Positions 34,230-42,944 of a stretch of DNA of 64,000 nt are shown one piece after another. The translations under genes and the position numbers were made by a program. A model generated the notes under the pieces. That model worked only from the letters and a program-made list of their open reading frames with translations, was not told where the DNA came from and did no database searches. Source of the stretch: CBDCWT01 sp965223305. GTDB taxonomy: Bacteria; Planctomycetota; Planctomycetia; Pirellulales; Pirellulaceae. The stretch is taken from NCBI GenBank assembly GCA_965223305.1, contig CBDCWT010000058.1, positions 124,001 through 188,000 of the forward strand, given 5' to 3'. Within the stretch, counting starts at the first letter, position 1. Each line of letters begins with the position of its first letter.

Positions 34230-34254
34230 CCGGTGCGAGAAAGACGCACGCCGG
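34230..34254 (+). ncRNA. Group II intron domain V-like hairpin
   Basis: CCGG (34230-34233) pairs with CCGG (34251-34254) and TGCG (34234-34237) with CGCA (34245-34248), leaving a 2-nt CG bulge (34249-34250) and an AGAAAGA loop. Domain V has this layout: a two-step stem with a 2-nt bulge and a GNRA-like cap. It lies 32 bp after the maturase stop, as expected. The lower stem with the AGC triad is not recognisable, so this is tentative. Confidence 0.35.
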
Positions 34255-34330
34255 TAAATGGAGGGAAATGACCCTCTTGCGACAACGGGGAGGCGGTGGC
34301 TGGGCTTACCCAGCCTCCGCTTTACCCACT

Positions 34331-34425
34331 CAGAATTTGGCGGAATCAGCAGCCCGCCAAACCAAACTCTGGCGAGTTCGGCTACACCCTGGCGAGTTCG
34401 GCTACGCTCTGGCGAGTTCGGCTGC
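34331..34425. repeat. Palindromic REP/MITE-like element with a threefold tandem arm
   Basis: 34331-34385 matches the reverse complement of 41740-41796 almost perfectly (CAGAATTTGGCGGAATCAGC, then CCGCCAAACCAAACTCTGGC). The final 20 bp (ACTCTGGCGAGTTCGGCTAC) is then repeated twice more (34386-34405, 34406-34425) with one to three changes. The unit can fold into a long hairpin in which GGCGGA pairs with TCCGCC around an ATCAGCAG loop. The rest of 34291-34644 shows no gene. Confidence 0.7.
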
Positions 34426-34644
34426 GATCGGATAGCGGCGGAACGTCGGGAAAAAGTTCTTAACGACGTAGGGTCACCCCGCCCTTTCGGCGAGGTTTTG
34501 GATTTGCAGGGTGGATTGTCGGGCGGTTACATTGGGAACGGGAAAACAGACGCTCACCACGCCTGAACCGGACTCTCTTCGGGGGATCAACATGCAAGTC
34601 ACGTCGTTTCGCGGCGGCCCTCCCATGCCCAGCGGTACAGAACG

Positions 34645-37605
34645 ATGATACGCAAAACAGCACTGCACGTTTTGGGCGCCGTGGTGTTCTGGAGCAGTGC
34701 GACGAGTGCTATCGAGGTCTCGACGCAGTCGACACCCGAATACGAATCGCACATTGCTCCGTTACTGCGGGCGCACTGCGTGCGTTGTCATAACGCGTCG
34801 TCGAAGAAAGCCGAACTGGATCTGACAACTCCTCAGGGACTCTTCAAGGGCGGCGAAAGCGGTAAGGTGGTCGTACTCGGCCGGCCCGAGGAGAGCTTGC
34901 TGTATGAGATGCTTGAGGAAGATCTCATGCCCCCTGCCGACGATCGGCAGCGCGGGTTGCGGCCGAAGGAGATCGCCATCGTTCGCAGGTGGCTGGAGGC
35001 CGGCGCTCCCTTCCACGACAACACCGACCCGCAGCGCCTGCTGGCAACGGAAGAGGTGACCAACCATCAGATTGAGCCGCTCTTGCGTTTACGCTGCACC
35101 GTTTGCCACGGCGCGAGGGTAACCGAAGGTGGGCTTGACGTGCGGACGAGAGCATCCCTGCTGAAAGGGGGTCGCTCGGGTCCGGCCATCGTGCCAGGCG
35201 AACCCTCAAGAAGTCTGCTGCTGCAGCGAATCCACCAAGGTGAGATGCCGCCTAGAGAGTTGCTCGTCCGAGCCGGCGTGCGTCCGATGGAGAGCGACGA
35301 GATTCACAAGCTCGAAAAGTGGATCGCCCGTGGAGCGCCCGAAGCGGCCGTGGCCCCGGACGTCGCCACAGATCAACCGGACCCACTTGTCAATCAAGAA
35401 GACCGATCCCATTGGGCATTTCAGCCACCGCGAGACGTCGCCGTCCCGGCGGTGCCCAGCGAGCGAGTTCGCACGGCGATCGACGCGTTTGTACTGAGGA
35501 AGCTGCAGGCAAACGGCCTCGATTTCTCGCCGGAAGCCGACAAACTGTCGTTGCTTCGGCGGGCGACGTTCGACCTGACCGGTTTGCCGCCGAGACCGTC
35601 TGAGGTCCTGCACTTCATGCGCGACGACAGTCCGTTGGCTTACGAGAAACTTATCGATCGGCTGTTGGCTTCGCCACGCTATGGCGAACGCTGGGGACAG
35701 TTTTGGCTGGACGCTGCGGGCTACTCCGATTCCGAAGGAAAGCGCAGCGCCGATCCGATTCGCGCGTACGCGTACAGGTATCGGGACTACGTCATCAGGT
35801 CGCTGAACGCGGACAAACCTTACGATCGATTTCTGCTGGAGCAAATCGCTGGAGATGAAATCGAGGATATCGAGAAGGCAGAACGCGTGACGTCTCAAAT
35901 GGTCGACAACCTGATTGCCACCGGATTCCTACGCATGGCACCTGACGGAACGGGATCCGACGTTGTCAACACGGTCGCCGAGAGGCTTGAGGTCGTCGCC
36001 GATGAGATTGACATCTTTGGTTCGACCGTGTTGGGACTAACGATCAAATGCGCTCGCTGCCACAGCCACAAGTATGACCCGCTGCCGCAACGCGACTACT
36101 ATCGCCTGGCCGCCATCTTCAAAGGCGCCTTGGATGAACACGACTGGCTAAAACCCGTCTCCGTTCCGGGACAGACCAAGTCGACGATGGGATCACGATA
36201 TCTAGAGCTGCTGACGCCGGAAGAGGAGCAGCAACTCGCGGCTAGGAAACGAGAGATCGAGCAGGAGATTGTCGTCCAGCGGGAGCGGCTGGCGGCATTG
36301 GCAGATCGCATCCGGCAAGAACATTTGGATCGCGAGTTGGCCAAACTGCCGCATCCGCTGCGAGACGACCTAAAGAAGCTCCTCCCGACTCCCCGCCCAC
36401 AGCGGACGGAGGTTCAGCAGTATCTGGCGGCGAAGTTCGAGAAGACCCTCACGCTCAGCGACAAGCAGGTCAAGGCGGCCGCAGGGTATCGGAGGCCGGC
36501 ACTCAATATCAACCGGATCATCACCCAGCTGGAGAAGGAGCTCTCCGAGAAACCGAAGATCCGCGCGCTTTGGGACCGGGGCACTCCGTCGCCGACGTAT
36601 GTCTACGTACGAGGCGACTTTCGCAATCCCGGCCGTTTGGTGGGACCCGGTGTGCCGTCGGTACTCACCAATGGCAAGACACCCTTCGTTGTCGAGTCTC
36701 CCTGGAAAGGCTCAAAGAAGACAGGGCGCCGGCTGGCTCTGGCCAAATGGCTTATAAGCCCCGACCACCCGCTCACCGCACGTGTCATCGTCAACCGTAT
36801 CTGGCGGCACCATTTTGGACGGGGAATCGTCGCTAGTGTGGACAACTTCGGCGCACTGGGCGCTCGACCGACCCACCCTGAGCTACTGGATTGGCTAGCG
36901 CTGCAGTTCAGCCGCGGGGGTTGGAGCACGAAGCGGTTGCACTACATGTTGATGACCTCGACCACATACCGCCAGTCCTCACGGCTGCGACCTCAAGCAG
37001 CCAAGGTCGATCCCGAGAACCTCTATCTGTCACGCATGCCGCTGCGTCGCGCGGCGGCCGAGGAGGTTCGCGACAGTTTGCTGTTTGTCGCGGGAGAGCT
37101 GGACGAGCGTCCCTTCGGGCGGCCCGATCCTGTCGACGTGCGTGGCGACGGTCTGGTGACATCGATCGGAGAGCGGGGAAGTTTCCGGCGGAGCATCTAC
37201 GTCCGTCACCGCCGGCGCGAGATGCCCTCGGTCTTGGAGACCTTTGACCTGCCCCAGATGAACCCCGCTTGCCAGCAGCGGCCAACGTCGACCGTCGCGC
37301 AGCAGCCGCTCTACTTGATGAACAACGAAGCGATTCGCGAGTTGAGCCGTCGCTTTGCCGGACGGGTGCTGCGGACCGCGCGGTCGCGGAGCGAGCAGAT
37401 CGAGCAGATCTACCTTACGGCATTCAGCCGTCCGCCCTCCGACGCCGAGCGCGAGGTGGGACACGCCGCTCTCGAAGAACTTGGACGATCGTGGCGCCAG
37501 CGGCTTGTCGCAGAGAACAAGTCGCCAGAAGATGCACCGTCGGCCGCGCTGGCGGTTTACTGTCACACGATCATGAATACAGCAGAATTTATCTATGTGG
37601 ACTAA
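34645..37605 (+). CDS. Planctomycete cytochrome: PSCyt1 x2 - DUF1549 - DUF1553 (PSD1) protein
   Basis: A 986-residue exported protein with a signal peptide (MIRKTALHVLGAVVFWSSAT, cleavage near residue 23). Two PSCyt1 haem-c domains follow, with CVRCHN (about residue 45) and CTVCHG (about 152), each with distal motifs DLMPPADD and EMPPREL. DUF1549 (about 275-490: LRRATFDLTGLPPRPSEV, GERWGQFWLDAAGYSDSEGK) contains a third CARCHSHKYDPL. DUF1553 fills the C-terminus (LAKWLISPDHPLTARVIVNRIWRHHFGRGIV and later segments). These proteins are specific to planctomycetes and relatives and nearly always precede a DUF1501 gene, as here; a periplasmic oxidative or polymer-degrading function is presumed, not proven. 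The 3' end is partly duplicated downstream. Confidence 0.9.
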   Translation: MIRKTALHVLGAVVFWSSATSAIEVSTQSTPEYESHIAPLLRAHCVRCHNASSKKAELDLTTPQGLFKGGESGKVVVLGRPEESLLYEMLEEDLMPPADDRQRGLRPKEIAIVRRWLEAGAPFHDNTDPQRLLATEEVTNHQIEPLLRLRCTVCHGARVTEGGLDVRTRASLLKGGRSGPAIVPGEPSRSLLLQRIHQGEMPPRELLVRAGVRPMESDEIHKLEKWIARGAPEAAVAPDVATDQPDPLVNQEDRSHWAFQPPRDVAVPAVPSERVRTAIDAFVLRKLQANGLDFSPEADKLSLLRRATFDLTGLPPRPSEVLHFMRDDSPLAYEKLIDRLLASPRYGERWGQFWLDAAGYSDSEGKRSADPIRAYAYRYRDYVIRSLNADKPYDRFLLEQIAGDEIEDIEKAERVTSQMVDNLIATGFLRMAPDGTGSDVVNTVAERLEVVADEIDIFGSTVLGLTIKCARCHSHKYDPLPQRDYYRLAAIFKGALDEHDWLKPVSVPGQTKSTMGSRYLELLTPEEEQQLAARKREIEQEIVVQRERLAALADRIRQEHLDRELAKLPHPLRDDLKKLLPTPRPQRTEVQQYLAAKFEKTLTLSDKQVKAAAGYRRPALNINRIITQLEKELSEKPKIRALWDRGTPSPTYVYVRGDFRNPGRLVGPGVPSVLTNGKTPFVVESPWKGSKKTGRRLALAKWLISPDHPLTARVIVNRIWRHHFGRGIVASVDNFGALGARPTHPELLDWLALQFSRGGWSTKRLHYMLMTSTTYRQSSRLRPQAAKVDPENLYLSRMPLRRAAAEEVRDSLLFVAGELDERPFGRPDPVDVRGDGLVTSIGERGSFRRSIYVRHRRREMPSVLETFDLPQMNPACQQRPTSTVAQQPLYLMNNEAIRELSRRFAGRVLRTARSRSEQIEQIYLTAFSRPPSDAEREVGHAALEELGRSWRQRLVAENKSPEDAPSAALAVYCHTIMNTAEFIYVD

Positions 37606-37985
37606 CTAGCTAGGCAGCAAAGTAGCAGGCTCACTCCGTGAGCCGTCCGCAAGTGCAGTGCAGTTACGGCACACGGAGTGTGCCTACTACCTTGAGAAGG
37701 TTGACAAACATGACGCAATTAGTGGGCCGGAAACAAGCGCGTGCCGGAACTGCGCGGCCGGAGAATTGCACGCAAGTGGAGACTCTTGGGGGCCGCTTGT
37801 TCCGGCCTACTTACTCTGACGGTTTACTGTCACACGATCATGAATACAGCAGAATTTATCTATGTGGACTAACTAGCTAGGCAGCAAAGTAGCAGGCTCA
37901 CTCCGTGAGCCGTCCGCAGTGCAGTGCAGTTACGGCACACGGAGTGTGCCTACTACTTTGAAGAGGTTGGCGAACATGACGCGGT
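37553..37985 (+). repeat. Direct duplication (about 165 bp, offset 269 bp) spanning the PSD1 3' end and DUF1501 start region
   Basis: 37553-37717 and 37822-37985 are nearly identical. Each begins GGTTTACTGTCACACGATCA, includes the last 17 codons and stop of the PSD1 gene, the hairpins GGCTCACTCCGTGAGCC and GCACACGGAGTGTGC, and ends at AACATGACGC. Only the second copy leads into the DUF1501 gene; the ATG in the first copy opens a spurious frame that reads back into the second copy. Differences are a few substitutions and single-base indels. Confidence 0.85.
37723..37810. repeat. MITE/REP-like palindromic insert between the duplicated segments
   Basis: The interval starts GGGCCGGAAACAAGCGCGTG and ends CCGCTTGTTCCGGCCTAC, imperfect inverted repeats. 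An internal piece (GCGCGTGCCGGAACTGCGCG) recurs in reverse complement at 43246-43270 next to TAGGCCGGAACAAGCGGC. It lies exactly between the two copies of the direct duplication. Confidence 0.6.
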
Positions 37986-39427
37986 TTGATCGACGCAGTT
38001 TCTTTTGGCGAGTAACAGACGGCCTGCATGGTGCTGCATTGACGGCACTCTTGGGGTCCGACCTTTTCGGACGGGAAGCGACGACGGCGGACGACAACGG
38101 TGGCCGGCGGGCCTACGACCTCGCGTCTCGTCCCCCGCACCATCCACCGCGGGCCAAATCGGTCATCCAGCTGTTCATGAACGGCGGGCCGAGCCAGGTG
38201 GATCTATTCGACCCGAAACCGATGCTTGACAAGCATCATGGCGAGGCTTATTTCAGCAAGATTGCCGCAGACGTTTCGTCACCACAAGCCGCAGGAGGTC
38301 TGCTCCGTAGTCCGTTCAAGTTTCAGCAACATGGCCAGAGCGGCATCTGGTTGTCGGAGGTGATGCCGCATCTCGCCACCGAGGTCGACGAGATCGCGGT
38401 GATTCGTTCGATGTATAACTCCCACCCGAACCATGAACCCGCGTTGTTTAAGATCCACACTGGTCGCTTGCTGCCGGGTCGCCCCGCGATTGGTGCCTGG
38501 GTCGCATATGCTCTGGGAAGCGAAAACCAGAGCCTGCCCGCTTATGTGGTGATGGACGATCCGCTCGGATTGCCGGTTAACACTGTGCAAAACTGGCAAT
38601 CTGGATTCCTGCCGCCTGTCTATCAGGGAACTCGGGTACGCACTTTCGGCTCACCGATTCTCAACCTCAAGCCAGAGCAACCTTATCCTACAAGAGTCGC
38701 CGAGCTGCAACGCGACTTGCTCCGACGCCTCGATCGCATCCACCAAACGGGTCGGCCGGGTATGTTGGACCTAGATGCGCGAATTGCCAGCTATGAATTA
38801 GCGGCTCGGATGCAGCTGGAAGCGTCTGATGCACTCGACATCACGCAGGAATCCGCCGCGACTCGTGAGATGTACGGGGTTGGCGACAAGATCACCGATT
38901 CTTATGCTCGCCGCTGCTTGTTAGCCCGGCGGCTCGTAGAACGCGGCGTGCGATTCATTCAGATCTATATCAACGGCCAAATTTGGGATAACCACAACAA
39001 TCTCCGCAAAACTCTGGCCAGCGCCTGCGGGCGGACCGACAAGCCGGTCGCCGCGCTGCTGAGAGACCTGAGGCAACGCGGGCTGTTGGACGACACGCTC
39101 GTCGTCTGGGGCGGTGAGTTTGGACGGCTTCCGATCGCACAGCTGGCGAACAAGAACCAGGCACGCACCGCGGGCCGCGACCACGGGCCGCGCGGGTTCA
39201 GCCTCTGGATGGCGGGAGGCGGCGTGAAGAGAGGGGTCACTTACGGCGGAACCGATGAACTTGGTTTCGCTGCTGAAGAGAAGCCTGTCAGCGTGGCCGA
39301 TTGGCATGCCACGATCCTGCACCTGCTAGGCTTGCATCACGAGCAGCTCTTCTTTGAACGAAACGGACTCAAAGAGAGGCTCACGGACACTTTCGAGCCG
39401 CGGATTGTCCACGAAATACTCGCCTAG
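37976..39427 (+). CDS. DUF1501 protein (sulfatase-like fold, exported)
   Basis: A 483-residue protein. ATG 37976 begins MTRFDRRSFFWRVTDGLHGA, a Tat-like leader typical of DUF1501, and earlier in-frame starts lie in the upstream repeat. Family motifs: AKSVIQLFMNGGPSQVDLFD, EVDEIAVIRSMYNSHPNHEP, DLDARIASYELAARMQLEAS, YARRCLLARRLVERGVRFIQ, DDTLVVWGGEFGRLP, RDHGPRGFSLWMAGGGVK and DWHATILHLLGL. DUF1501 proteins have an alkaline-phosphatase/sulfatase-type fold and pair with PSD1 cytochromes as here; the substrate is unknown. The start region is embedded in the second copy of a 165-bp duplication, so its ribosome-binding region is duplicated too. Confidence 0.9.
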   Translation: MTRFDRRSFFWRVTDGLHGAALTALLGSDLFGREATTADDNGGRRAYDLASRPPHHPPRAKSVIQLFMNGGPSQVDLFDPKPMLDKHHGEAYFSKIAADVSSPQAAGGLLRSPFKFQQHGQSGIWLSEVMPHLATEVDEIAVIRSMYNSHPNHEPALFKIHTGRLLPGRPAIGAWVAYALGSENQSLPAYVVMDDPLGLPVNTVQNWQSGFLPPVYQGTRVRTFGSPILNLKPEQPYPTRVAELQRDLLRRLDRIHQTGRPGMLDLDARIASYELAARMQLEASDALDITQESAATREMYGVGDKITDSYARRCLLARRLVERGVRFIQIYINGQIWDNHNNLRKTLASACGRTDKPVAALLRDLRQRGLLDDTLVVWGGEFGRLPIAQLANKNQARTAGRDHGPRGFSLWMAGGGVKRGVTYGGTDELGFAAEEKPVSVADWHATILHLLGLHHEQLFFERNGLKERLTDTFEPRIVHEILA

Positions 39428-39520
39428 CTGGGAATGCTCACGTGGTTCGTCGCGACCTCGCAGCAAGTCGCGGGTGAATGGTCCGGCTAGCGGTCAACCG
39501 GAAGGAGCCGTCGCTGTACG

Positions 39521-40555
39521 ATGAAGGCGCTGGTCAAATCGAAACGGGGTGTTGGGCTCGAACTTCAGGAGGTCGCCAAACCGGCCCTTGGTCCGAACGA
39601 CGTGTTAATCCGCGTGCTGCAGACCAGCATTTGCGGCACGGACGTCCATATTTGGAATTGGGACGAGTGGGCGCAAAAGACGATTCCCGTGCCGCTGGTG
39701 GTGGGACATGAGTTCGTGGGAGTCATCAGTGAAACGGGCGACAACGTAAACGATCACTTTCCCGGAGAACTGGTTTGCGGCGAAGGACACGTTGTCTGCG
39801 GCAGCTGCCGCAATTGCCTCGCCGGAAGACGCCATCTTTGCCCACACACCGAAGGCGTGGGCGTCAATCGCCCAGGCGCGTTCGCCGAGTATCTCAAGAT
39901 CCCGGTGGCGAACGTCTGGCACGCTGATCCTGAGATCTCGATCGAAGTCCTCTGCTGCTTCGATCCCCTGGGAAACGCCACACACACCGCCTTGCAGTTC
40001 GATGTGCTCGGAGAGGACGTGTTGATCACCGGGGCCGGCCCCATCGGCTGCATGGCGACGGCAATCGCCAAACATTGCGCGGCGCGGCACATCGTGGTCA
40101 CCGACCCCGTCGAGAGCCGCCGTCAGATGGCCACACGGATGGGAGCCACACGGGCTGTCGATCCCACCTCTACCGACCTGCGTACCGTCCAACAAGAGCT
40201 AGGCATGCACGAGGGTTTTGACGTGGGAATGGAGATGTCCGGCAACCCCACAGCGCTGCGGCAGATGCTGGCTAACATGTGCCATGGCGGAAAAGTCGCG
40301 CTGCTGGGAATCCTCCCCGAAAGCTCGATCGACTGGAATTTGGTCGTCTTCAATATGCTCACGATTCGCGGCATCTACGGCCGCGAGATGTTCGAGACCT
40401 GGTACAAGATGACCATGATGATCCAATGTGGTTTGGACATCACTCCGGTGATTACTCACCGCTTTGACTACGATCAGTACGAGCGCGCGTTCGAAGTGAT
40501 GTGCTCGGGAGCAAGCGGGAAAATACTGCTGAAATGGTCTGACATGGAGTCTTGA
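39521..40555 (+). CDS. tdh: L-threonine 3-dehydrogenase
   Basis: A 344-residue zinc-dependent medium-chain dehydrogenase that oxidises L-threonine to 2-amino-3-ketobutyrate with NAD+. Catalytic zinc and proton-relay region SICGTDVHIWNWDEWAQ and VVGHEFVG; structural zinc cluster EGHVVCGSCRNCLAGRRHLC; NAD-binding GAGPIGCMA; C-terminal NMLTIRGIYGREMFETWYK, diagnostic of threonine dehydrogenase. Length matches the family (about 341-345). AAGGAG lies about 13 nt upstream, slightly far. The next gene, kbl, starts 3 nt after the stop and encodes the enzyme that splits the unstable product, so the operon converts threonine to glycine and acetyl-CoA. Confidence 0.95.
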   Translation: MKALVKSKRGVGLELQEVAKPALGPNDVLIRVLQTSICGTDVHIWNWDEWAQKTIPVPLVVGHEFVGVISETGDNVNDHFPGELVCGEGHVVCGSCRNCLAGRRHLCPHTEGVGVNRPGAFAEYLKIPVANVWHADPEISIEVLCCFDPLGNATHTALQFDVLGEDVLITGAGPIGCMATAIAKHCAARHIVVTDPVESRRQMATRMGATRAVDPTSTDLRTVQQELGMHEGFDVGMEMSGNPTALRQMLANMCHGGKVALLGILPESSIDWNLVVFNMLTIRGIYGREMFETWYKMTMMIQCGLDITPVITHRFDYDQYERAFEVMCSGASGKILLKWSDMES

Positions 40556-40558
40556 GCG

Positions 40559-41743
40559 ATGCACGCCAGCTGGCAAGAAAAACTGACAACCGTACTGGCC
40601 GAGATTCGAGCGGAAGGCCTCCACAAGAGCGAACGTGTCATCGTCAGTCCACAGTCTCCCCAAGTCGAGATGGAGGATGGGCGGCGGGCCATCAATTTCT
40701 GCTCGAACAACTACCTTGGCCTGGCGAACGACGAGCGGTTGATCGCAGCCGCCAGAGCCAGCCTCCAAAAATGGGGTTACGGACTCTCCAGCGTACGATT
40801 CATCTGTGGGACCCAGCAACTGCACAAGCAGCTGGAACAAGCGATCAGCCGCTTCCTGGGCACCGCGGACACCATCCTCTATAGCTCGTGCTTTGACGCC
40901 AACGGCGGGCTGTTCGAGACCTTACTGGGTCCGGAGGACGCCGTCATCTCGGACGAGTTGAACCATGCTTCGATTATTGACGGAATACGCTTATGCAAGG
41001 CCCAGAGGTATCGCTATGCCAACGGGAATATGCAGGAGTTGGCCGCCAGACTCGAGGAGGCCGACTCACAAGGTGCCAAGTTGAAGCTGATCGCCACCGA
41101 CGGAGTATTTTCGATGGACGGGCTCGTCGCCAGGCTGGACGCAATTTGCGAACTCGCTGATCGGTACGGCGCAGCCGTCATGGTAGACGACTCTCACGCG
41201 ACCGGTTTTGTCGGCCAGACAGGTCGGGGCACCCCAGAGCGTTTTGGCGTCGGCGACCGAATTGACATTATCACCTCTACATTCGGCAAGGCGCTGGGCG
41301 GAGCCTCGGGTGGATTTACTTCGGGTCGCAAGGAGATCATCGAGCTGCTGCGACAACGCAGCCGCCCCTACCTCTTCTCCAACAGTTTGGCGCCGGTCAT
41401 CGCCGCCACGACGCTTGAAGTAATCCAGCAGTTGAGCGATTCCACTCACCTGCGGGACAGATTGGCCGCAAATACTCTCATGTTTCGCCAAGGCATGGCC
41501 GAACGGGGTTTCGAAATCCCCTCTTCTGATCATCCTATCTGCCCCATCATGCTGGGAGACGCGCAGCAGGCCAAACGGATGGCCGACCAACTGCTCGACG
41601 AGGGTGTTTATGTAACTGGGTTCAGCTATCCAGTGGTCCCCATGGGAAAAGCGAGAATTCGCGTGCAAGTCTCCGCGGCGCATGGCGAGCACGAACTGCG
41701 GCAGGCGATGGACGCCTTCGTAAAGGTAAGAGGGGAAGGGTAG
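40559..41743 (+). CDS. kbl: Glycine C-acetyltransferase (2-amino-3-ketobutyrate CoA ligase)
   Basis: A 394-residue PLP-dependent alpha-oxoamine synthase. Motifs: NFCSNNYLGLAND, RFICGTQQLHKQLEQAISRF, YSSCFDANGGLFETLL, SDELNHASIIDGIRLCKA, VMVDDSHATGFVGQTGRGT and TSTFGKALGGASGG, whose lysine holds PLP. The C-terminus SYPVVPMGKARIRVQVSAAH is typical of Kbl. The enzyme cleaves 2-amino-3-ketobutyrate with CoA to glycine and acetyl-CoA and is paired with tdh 3 nt upstream. Its TAG stop is the first triplet of a palindromic repeat element. Confidence 0.95.
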   Translation: MHASWQEKLTTVLAEIRAEGLHKSERVIVSPQSPQVEMEDGRRAINFCSNNYLGLANDERLIAAARASLQKWGYGLSSVRFICGTQQLHKQLEQAISRFLGTADTILYSSCFDANGGLFETLLGPEDAVISDELNHASIIDGIRLCKAQRYRYANGNMQELAARLEEADSQGAKLKLIATDGVFSMDGLVARLDAICELADRYGAAVMVDDSHATGFVGQTGRGTPERFGVGDRIDIITSTFGKALGGASGGFTSGRKEIIELLRQRSRPYLFSNSLAPVIAATTLEVIQQLSDSTHLRDRLAANTLMFRQGMAERGFEIPSSDHPICPIMLGDAQQAKRMADQLLDEGVYVTGFSYPVVPMGKARIRVQVSAAHGEHELRQAMDAFVKVRGEG

Positions 41744-41808
41744 CCGAACCCGCCAGAGTTTGGTTTGGCGGACTGCTGATTCCGCCAAATTCTGGCGAAT
41801 TCGGCTAC
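41740..41808. repeat. Palindromic REP/MITE-like element at the kbl stop codon
   Basis: A 69-bp hairpin-forming element: GTAGCCGAACCCGCCAGAG at the left pairs with CTGGCGAATTCGGCTAC at the right, with inner arms TTTGGCGGA and TCCGCCAAA. The kbl stop TAG lies within the left tip. A near-identical copy in the opposite orientation is at 34331-34385. It may serve as the 3'-end hairpin of the tdh-kbl mRNA. Confidence 0.75.
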
Positions 41809-41886
41809 ACGAGATCGTTAACGGCGTCGGGGAACGGGTGAAACGTCGGCGAGGGACAAGTGATGTCGAATTCGTTGCGTTTTTCG

Positions 41887-41957
41887 TAACCCGAAGCGTC
41901 AGCGAGGGGGAGTTGGTGTACCAACGCAAGTTGTTCCCTCGCTTACGCTTCGGGTTC
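41887..41957. repeat. Second palindromic repeat downstream of kbl
   Basis: AACCCGAAGCGTCAGCGAGG on the left is complementary to CCCTCGCTTACGCTTCGGGT on the right around a roughly 27-bp centre. It can form a long hairpin. The remaining spacer up to 42461 has two further short 'acttacgctt' pieces (about 41986 and 42031) that look like fragments of the same repeat family. Confidence 0.65.
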
Positions 41958-42461
41958 TGATTGCGACGAAAGCGCAACTTCAAGACTTACGCTTCGCGCT
42001 TCCGATCAATCCAGCAACGTAGCTTCCACAACTTACGCTTGGGGCTACGAACTTAGCGAATTCGCCATCTTCTCATTGTCCAGCTACGGACGCCGCCAGC
42101 TGGTCGCGAATAATCCGCCTTCGGTGAAAATAGTGCCAAGACCGATCGCAGGCCACCGAACTTCACAAGAGGGACGTCGACCGCCCCAACGAATCCTGCC
42201 ACGCAGCCACTCCTAACCCCGAACCCTGACGTGTACACAACTGTCTTTTTAACGGTATAAGTCTTTCGGGGATTTACTCCTCGAACAGCAAGTACCAACC
42301 CCCTGCTAGCGTGTCCGGATGGACCGGCAATGACCACGCGTCGTGCCACCGAAGTAGTACCAACAGCTAAGTGGCCGCCAGCAGCAACCACAACATTCCT
42401 TCGCGGTCCGATCGTCGCCAAATCCTAAAGTGCCGCGCCGGACCCTTTGAGGTAAATCGAA
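41958..42461. other. Intergenic region, no gene supported
   Basis: About 500 bp. The minus-strand frame 42053-42421 translates to a Val/Arg/Gly-rich sequence without motifs and is judged spurious. GAGG at 42447-42450 is the probable ribosome-binding site of the zinc-ribbon gene. A promoter for it should lie here but no clear -35/-10 pair was identified. Confidence 0.35.
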
Positions 42462-42854
42462 ATGCTTATCCGCTTCCGCTGTCCGAACGGGCATAAGCTG
42501 AAAGTCTCCGACCGTTACGTCGGGAACCCGGCGGTTTGTCCTGCCTGCAAGAGTCGGGTCACCATCCCGGGCCGCGCCCAGACCCCGATCACCGACTCGG
42601 CGGTGGTTCGTCTCTTATCCGATGACCCACCCCTACCGGAATCTTCTACGCGTGGTGGTACCTCCACGACCAAGCGACTTCCATCCGGCCATGTGAATCG
42701 CGAGTGTCCCAGATGTCAACGCGAACTACCACCGACGGCGAGAATCTGCGGACACTGCAATCTGTATCTTTTCCCCACAGAGAACACCTGGAAAAAAGCC
42801 CTGCGTGCCGCGAAGGACTATCTGGCGATACGGAACACCGGAGTCAAGCGGTAG
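42462..42854 (+). CDS. Small double zinc-ribbon protein
   Basis: A 130-residue protein beginning MLIRFRCPNGHKLKVSDRYV, then CPACKSRV: the 'CPxGHxLKVPxxxxGxxxxCPxC' ribbon common at the N-terminus of planctomycete proteins. A flexible Ser/Thr/Pro-rich linker (about 45-82) leads to a second ribbon, ECPRCQRELPPTARICGHCN. The C-terminus is short and basic. It is probably a cytosolic adaptor or regulator; no enzymatic domain is visible. It stands alone, so its partners cannot be inferred. Confidence 0.65.
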   Translation: MLIRFRCPNGHKLKVSDRYVGNPAVCPACKSRVTIPGRAQTPITDSAVVRLLSDDPPLPESSTRGGTSTTKRLPSGHVNRECPRCQRELPPTARICGHCNLYLFPTENTWKKALRAAKDYLAIRNTGVKR

Positions 42855-42944
42855 ACGCCCGCGGCCGCCAGCATTCTTGACCTCGCTGCCCCCGGGATGA
42901 AGAAGTCGTGCTTTTAACTTAGTGCGTGATTTCGTCTTTCGTCA

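Larger units (their letters stand above)
29041..34290 (+). mobile_element. Group II intron (interrupted by element B), boundaries approximate
   Basis: A reverse transcriptase/maturase gene split into 29475-30175 and 33619-34197 is flanked by about 430 bp of 5' and about 90 bp of 3' sequence without ORFs but rich in short complementary stretches, as in the ribozyme part of bacterial group II introns. A domain V-like hairpin is seen at 34230-34254. The exact 5' (GUGYG-type) and 3' boundaries were not found, and the canonical base of domain V is not clear, so the intron may be degenerate. Confidence 0.5.

Noticed and set aside
34366..34425. Three tandem 20-bp units as a possible CRISPR array
   Set aside because: There are no spacers between the units and no cas genes; the unit is one arm of a palindromic repeat found elsewhere.
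37710..37880. Small protein starting in the first copy of the 165-bp duplication
   Set aside because: It reads through the MITE-like insert and back into a copy of the PSD1 C-terminus (YCHTIMNTAEFIYVD equivalent), so it is an artefact of the duplication.
42053..42421. 122-codon minus-strand frame between kbl and the zinc-ribbon gene
   Set aside because: Val/Arg/Gly-rich translation with no motif and no ribosome-binding site.
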